DNA from: Pollutimonas bauzanensis
GTDB lineage: Bacteria; Pseudomonadota; Gammaproteobacteria; Burkholderiales; Burkholderiaceae_B
Assembly: GCF_900129885.1 (NCBI RefSeq)
Contig: NZ_FQXE01000004.1
Coordinates: forward strand, 186,001-250,000
DNA: 64,000 nucleotides
Direction of reading: 5' to 3'
Within the stretch, counting starts at the first letter, position 1. Every line of letters begins with the position of its first letter. The notes under the pieces are model-generated. The model made no database searches. It saw nothing but the letters and a program-made list of their open reading frames with translations, and was not told the DNA's origin. Shown here piece by piece: positions 61,944 to 64,000 of this stretch. The position numbers were made by a program, and so were the translations under genes.

Positions 61944-62476
61944 GCCGCTTTCCTGCCGGCGCTTTTATCGCAGGCGGCCTGTTGCGCGGCCTGCAGCCAG
62001 ACCAGCTCCTCGGCCAGCCAGCGCCGCTTGACGGACACGATCCAGTAGGTGATGGCGGCCGCGATCAGGGCCAGGATGACCGCCGAAAAGGCGATGGCGA
62101 GGTTGTCGGACACCGACGCCAGATTGCCGTTGGACAAGCCCTTCAAGGCCGGGCCCATGGGTATCATGGTCGCCACCAGGCCCAGCATGGGCGTCACGCG
62201 CGTGGTGATGCGGGGCACTTCCAGCAGGCGATGGGCCGCCACGTCGAGGTCGTCGCCCGAGGCCGCGGGGTGGGCGTGCGCCCAGCGCAGCAGTTCGAAG
62301 CTGCGCAAACGGCGCGAGCCCGCGCCGATGACATGGCCGCGCCGCTGGAAATAAGCCACGGCGAAGGCGCCCAGCGCATACAGGGAATACAGGAACAGGA
62401 CGGAGATCGCCACAAGCGTGGGAATCAGGAATACCTGTCCCACTTGATACATCAATTGTTCCAGGGTCTGGCTCAT
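61940..62476 (-). CDS. MotA/TolQ/ExbB proton channel family protein
   Basis: Membrane protein of 178 residues with three hydrophobic segments: about residues 12-38, 95-125 and 130-150. The region ITTRVTPMLGLVATMIPMGPAL and then NLAIAFSAVILALIAAAITYWIV is the conserved TolQ/ExbB channel block. It is coupled to the DUF2149 gene and follows the CobN-like gene by 41 bases. The set probably uses the proton gradient to drive the CobN-like protein or an outer-membrane receptor. Confidence 0.88.
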   Translation of the reverse strand: MSQTLEQLMYQVGQVFLIPTLVAISVLFLYSLYALGAFAVAYFQRRGHVIGAGSRRLRSFELLRWAHAHPAASGDDLDVAAHRLLEVPRITTRVTPMLGLVATMIPMGPALKGLSNGNLASVSDNLAIAFSAVILALIAAAITYWIVSVKRRWLAEELVWLQAAQQAACDKSAGRKAA

Positions 62477-62517
62477 GCTTTTTTCCTTTTGCTGACTAGC
62501 GGATTGATCTGTTGCAA

Positions 62518-64000
62518 TTATTGTGTTCTGTTGACGGTGGCGCGGCGGCCGCGCCTGGACGGCGGCCAGGCTTGCCGCAGCGCGCCACTGCCGAATGCAA
62601 GCAGCAGCAAGGCCAGCGCCGCGAACAGGGCATGGTCGTCGGCGGCGGCGCCGTCAGAGGCCTTCTCCAGGCGCATGCCGCTGACCTGCTCGGTGGGCTG
62701 GTCCGCTTGCGGCCGCTCCGGCGCCGCCGGCGGCGCGCCCGCCGGTTCGGAAGATGCCTGCTCATGCGCGGGCGGGGGCGCCGCCGCGGGGGCGGCCGGG
62801 ACTCCCGTGGCGACATACTCCAGGAACCGCGCGTTATCGCTATGCACGTCGAAGCGCGCGGCCAGGTCCTGGTAGCGGGCCTTCAGCTCGTCCACGGTGG
62901 CCGGGTCGGCGTGCCAGTATTCCTGGCGCGCGGCTTCCAGCATGCGCTCCATGGTCTGGGCCAATGCATGCGGGTTCTCCTTTTCGAACCATTCCTTCAG
63001 GCCCAATCCGTACTTGTCGCGCACATAGACTTCGGCCATTTCTTCCCATTGGTCATCGCGCACGACCTCGCGGGCGACAGCCGTCCAGCCCCACAAGTTG
63101 TTCGTGGCATCCAGGACGCTAAGGGTGCCGGAATAGCCTTCGGCCATCAGGGCCTTGATATAGCCCGGGTGGAATTGGCGCGTGGCCAGCTCCTTGGCCA
63201 GGAAGCCGGCCGCGCCCTCGACCTTGCCGGACCCGCCGCCGCGAAGATTGGAGATATACAACTCGGGCGGCTTGCCATCCAGGCTGCGCACCGCCAGCCC
63301 TATGCCGCCCAGGTACTGGAAGGGGTCGTCGGTGGTAAGCATGCCATAGGTATTCGAAGTGCGCGACAGCACCGCCCCTTCGGTGCCGCGCAAGTGTTCG
63401 GCATACAGGTTGGTCGCGCCGCCGCCGGAGACGCCCGCCGCGCCCCATTTGGCCTCGTCCGGCCCGTAGGCGAACTGCATCTTCGACAAATACAAAGCGG
63501 CAAGTTTCTTGTCGCCCTCTTCCTTGCCGTTCCAGCTGTCCGTCGCCAGGGTGGCGTCGTCCAGGCCGGTGCCATACTGGCCCGAAGCCGAAGAGAAGAT
63601 GCGCGTCTGGCCCGCCAGCACGGCGTCGGGCTGGGCCACCCCCTGGGCGGCCAGGCTGGCGGCGATCGCCTGGGCGTTGGCCGCCACGGGATTGTCGTCT
63701 TCCCGGGCCAGCGCGGCCAGCTGCGCCGCATGGGCCAGTTGCTTGAGGGCATTGGGGAAATGATCGCGGTACAGGCCGGTGGCCGACAGGACCACGTCCA
63801 CGCGGGGGCGGCCCAAGGCTTTGCGCTCGACCAGGCGCACGCCCACCACGCGCCCGCCTTTGTCCCATACCGGCTCCACGCCCAGCAGCCACAGCGCCTG
63901 GGCTTCGAGCAGGCCCTGGTGGCGCATGGTTTCCACCGACCACAGGGAAAAGGTGATCTTGCGCGGCGTCTGCCCGGTCTTCTCGCGGTGGGCCGCCAAT
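62518..64000 (-). CDS. CobN-like chelatase subunit, C-terminal part, membrane anchored (HmuS-like)
   Basis: The last about 494 residues of a CobN/BchH-family protein; the N-terminal two-thirds lies beyond the right edge. CobN blocks are clear: SATGLYRDHFPNAL, SWNGKEEGDKKLA, then RTSNTYGMLTTDDPFQYLGGI and EEMAEVYVRDKYGLGLKEWF. The C-terminus is unusual for cobaltochelatase: a Pro/Ala/Gln-rich linker, then a hydrophobic helix (LFAALALLLLAFGSGAL) and a basic tail, which would anchor it to the membrane. With ExbB and DUF2149 genes downstream this resembles HmuS-type heme or cobalamin-metal systems more than B12 synthesis. Confidence 0.85.
   Translation of the reverse strand, partial: LAAHREKTGQTPRKITFSLWSVETMRHQGLLEAQALWLLGVEPVWDKGGRVVGVRLVERKALGRPRVDVVLSATGLYRDHFPNALKQLAHAAQLAALAREDDNPVAANAQAIAASLAAQGVAQPDAVLAGQTRIFSSASGQYGTGLDDATLATDSWNGKEEGDKKLAALYLSKMQFAYGPDEAKWGAAGVSGGGATNLYAEHLRGTEGAVLSRTSNTYGMLTTDDPFQYLGGIGLAVRSLDGKPPELYISNLRGGGSGKVEGAAGFLAKELATRQFHPGYIKALMAEGYSGTLSVLDATNNLWGWTAVAREVVRDDQWEEMAEVYVRDKYGLGLKEWFEKENPHALAQTMERMLEAARQEYWHADPATVDELKARYQDLAARFDVHSDNARFLEYVATGVPAAPAAAPPPAHEQASSEPAGAPPAAPERPQADQPTEQVSGMRLEKASDGAAADDHALFAALALLLLAFGSGALRQAWPPSRRGRRATVNRTQ

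Noticed and set aside
1-64000. CRISPR array
   Set aside because: No regularly spaced repeat series was seen anywhere in the window and no cas genes are present.

Overview
The window looks like a chromosomal segment of a GC-rich betaproteobacterium of the family Alcaligenaceae (Bordetella/Achromobacter/Pusillimonas-like). This assignment is from recalled gene content and order, not a database search. It rests on the chain mlaFEDAC - ABC pair - bolA-type gene - murA - hisGDBHAFIE - HIT - tatABC - degS-like - nif3 - mscL - petABC - sspAB, and on six genes for Bug-type periplasmic binding proteins, a family greatly expanded in these bacteria.

Layout. Positions 1-1.7 kb carry a Csu-type (spore coat U) chaperone-usher pilus operon cut by the left edge. 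2.0-5.7 kb holds a beta-oxidation pair (thiolase and a dehydrogenase/hydratase with FadN-like domain order). 5.85-6.5 kb holds a RAYT/REP-transposase relative that has lost its HUH histidines. 7.0-13.3 kb is gltBD. 13.4-14.5 kb is a split chromate transporter. 14.5-18.3 kb is the Mla phospholipid-trafficking operon without mlaB. 18.4-27.2 kb runs from an ABC-2 exporter through murA into a compact histidine operon without hisC. 27.3-29.2 kb is a HIT gene and tatABC, 29.2-31.7 kb a DegS-like protease, a Nif3-like protein and MscL, 31.8-34.7 kb the cytochrome bc1 complex, and 34.9-36.0 kb sspAB.

From 36 to 59.4 kb the window is accessory catabolism. A first cluster (HpaI-type aldolase, hydratase, FAH-family enzyme, amidohydrolase, RidA, Bug, with a divergent flavin reductase and IclR regulator) ends next to tRNA-Thr(TGT). 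A second, AT-richer unit (LacI regulator, Bug, aldolase, FAD-dependent 2-hydroxyacid dehydrogenase) has repeated candidate operators. A third area holds an SDR/cyclase/acyl-CoA ligase/GntR/acyl-CoA dehydrogenase operon diverging from a Bug-Bug-isocitrate-lyase-like-Bug set, then a Bug and an MmgE/PrpD gene on the other strand. None of the substrates can be read from sequence.

The right end (59.6-64 kb) has a small membrane protein, a GFA-family protein, a small charged protein, ThpR, and the end of a CobN-like / ExbB-like / DUF2149 operon. The last looks like an energised, membrane-anchored tetrapyrrole-metal (HmuS-like) system and is the most intriguing unit. No CRISPR array, complete insertion sequence, prophage or integrase was found.
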